A stretch of 24,260 nt of DNA from Bacilli bacterium (GTDB taxonomy: Bacteria > Bacillota_I > Bacilli_A > RF39 > UBA660), in contig JAEDES010000018.1 in the NCBI GenBank assembly GCA_016293205.1, positions 1 to 24,260 on the forward strand. Direction: 5' to 3'. The notes beneath the pieces are model-generated. The model was not told where the DNA came from. It saw nothing but the letters and a program-made list of their open reading frames with translations, and searched no databases. The translations under genes were made by a program, and so were the position numbers. Shown here piece by piece: positions 23,652 through 24,260 of the stretch. Positions within the stretch are counted from its first letter, which is position 1. Each line of letters begins with the position of its first letter.

Positions 23652-24260
23652 ATGAAAAAAGCATTTAAAATAACAAAATACATAGTAAATACCATAGTAA
23701 CAATATTTGTTGTATTGTTCTTATTAATGGTATGTTTACAACGATTTAGTAATAATGAAGTATCATTCTTCGATTATCGACTATTTACTGTAGCATCTGG
23801 ATCAATGGCACCTCAATATAATGTAGGAGATGTCTTAATTGCTAAAGAAACTGCTCCAGAAAATATTAAAGTAGGAGATTCACTAACTTATCTAGGTAAT
23901 ACTGGAACATTTACTGGTAAAGTAGTAACTCACGAAGTAACAAGAATTGAAAAAACAATAAGTGGAGAATATATCTTCCATACAAAAGGAAAAGCAAACT
24001 TAATAGAAGACCCTCCAGTATATGAAAAACAAGTATATGGAGTTATAGTATGGAATCCTAAAATCTTATCATTTATTTATAAGATAGTAGGAACACAATA
24101 TGGATTATTTATATTTGTAATATTACCAATCTTCTATATAATTGGATCTGAAATGTTAACAGCAATGATAGAAAATGAGGAGAAAAGAAGAAAAGAATAT
24201 GAAGAAAGAAAAGCAGCAAGAGAAAAGAAAGAACAAGAAGAATTAGAAAATAAAGAAGAA
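23652..24260 (+). CDS. Second SipW/ER-type signal peptidase I (3' partial)
   Basis: Open from ATG 23652 to the window end (203 codons, no stop), eight bases after the preceding stop. There is no clear ribosome site, so it may depend on translational coupling. Membrane segment (about 10-29), ASGSMAPQYNVGD with catalytic Ser51, VVTHEVTRIE with His94, and TKGKANLIEDPPV, where the family GDAN reads GKAN (Lys114 for Asp) but the downstream acidic residue is kept (Asp120). A second membrane helix (about 148-165) is followed by a highly charged KRRKEYEERKAAREKKEQEE tail, which suggests a long cytoplasmic extension like that of the first enzyme. Two active-type peptidases in one locus may have different substrates or act at different steps. 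Confidence 0.85.
   Translation, partial: MKKAFKITKYIVNTIVTIFVVLFLLMVCLQRFSNNEVSFFDYRLFTVASGSMAPQYNVGDVLIAKETAPENIKVGDSLTYLGNTGTFTGKVVTHEVTRIEKTISGEYIFHTKGKANLIEDPPVYEKQVYGVIVWNPKILSFIYKIVGTQYGLFIFVILPIFYIIGSEMLTAMIENEEKRRKEYEERKAAREKKEQEELENKEE

Noticed and set aside
1..24260. CRISPR arrays, tRNA or rRNA genes, insertion sequences
   Set aside because: No regularly spaced repeats, cloverleaf sequences, rRNA-like sequence, transposase or terminal inverted repeats were seen.

Overview
This is about 24 kb of very AT-rich DNA in which every supported gene lies on the + strand. TGG is used for Trp, and TAA, TAG and (once) TGA serve as stops, so the genetic code is standard. AGGAGG-type ribosome sites, TTGACA/TATAAT promoters with an extended TGn -10, and short hairpin-plus-T terminators point to a low-GC Gram-positive (Firmicutes, Bacilli or RF39/Erysipelotrichia-like gut lineage). 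The species cannot be named from sequence alone.

Left part (1-6661): single housekeeping or accessory genes, most with their own promoter and terminator. In order: the end of a Pro/Thr-linker helical protein of unknown function; a Dam-type (D12 class) adenine DNA methyltransferase; a CDF cation transporter; an APH/choline-kinase-like phosphotransferase; a 26-codon leader peptide; and an MsbA/BmrA-type ABC exporter. Several promoters are packed into the 3' arm or T-run of the preceding terminator.

Right part (6727-24260, running off the window): a surface-structure locus starting from a near-consensus promoter. It encodes a membrane-anchored protein, three related SipW-type fibre-like subunits (signal peptides ending in YAWF, shared C-terminal IEGxD signature), two cytoplasmic helical proteins, a 1173-residue GLUG/Ig-like secreted protein, and two more small SipW-type secreted proteins. 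Then come three signal-peptidase-like proteins: one without the catalytic residues, one with an approximately 490-residue cytoplasmic extension, and one cut by the window end. Between the last two sit a membrane-anchored McrB-like AAA+ ATPase and a DUF2357/McrC-like protein with no visible nuclease domain.

Working model (inference): this is a TasA/camelysin-like export and assembly machine. Dedicated ER-type signal peptidases process the subunits, and an McrB-type motor, normally known from DNA restriction, is recruited to the inner face of the membrane to control or power processing or assembly. Terminators or hairpins at 8782-8809, 10177-10209, 13170-13197 and 18857-18881 probably set subunit stoichiometry.
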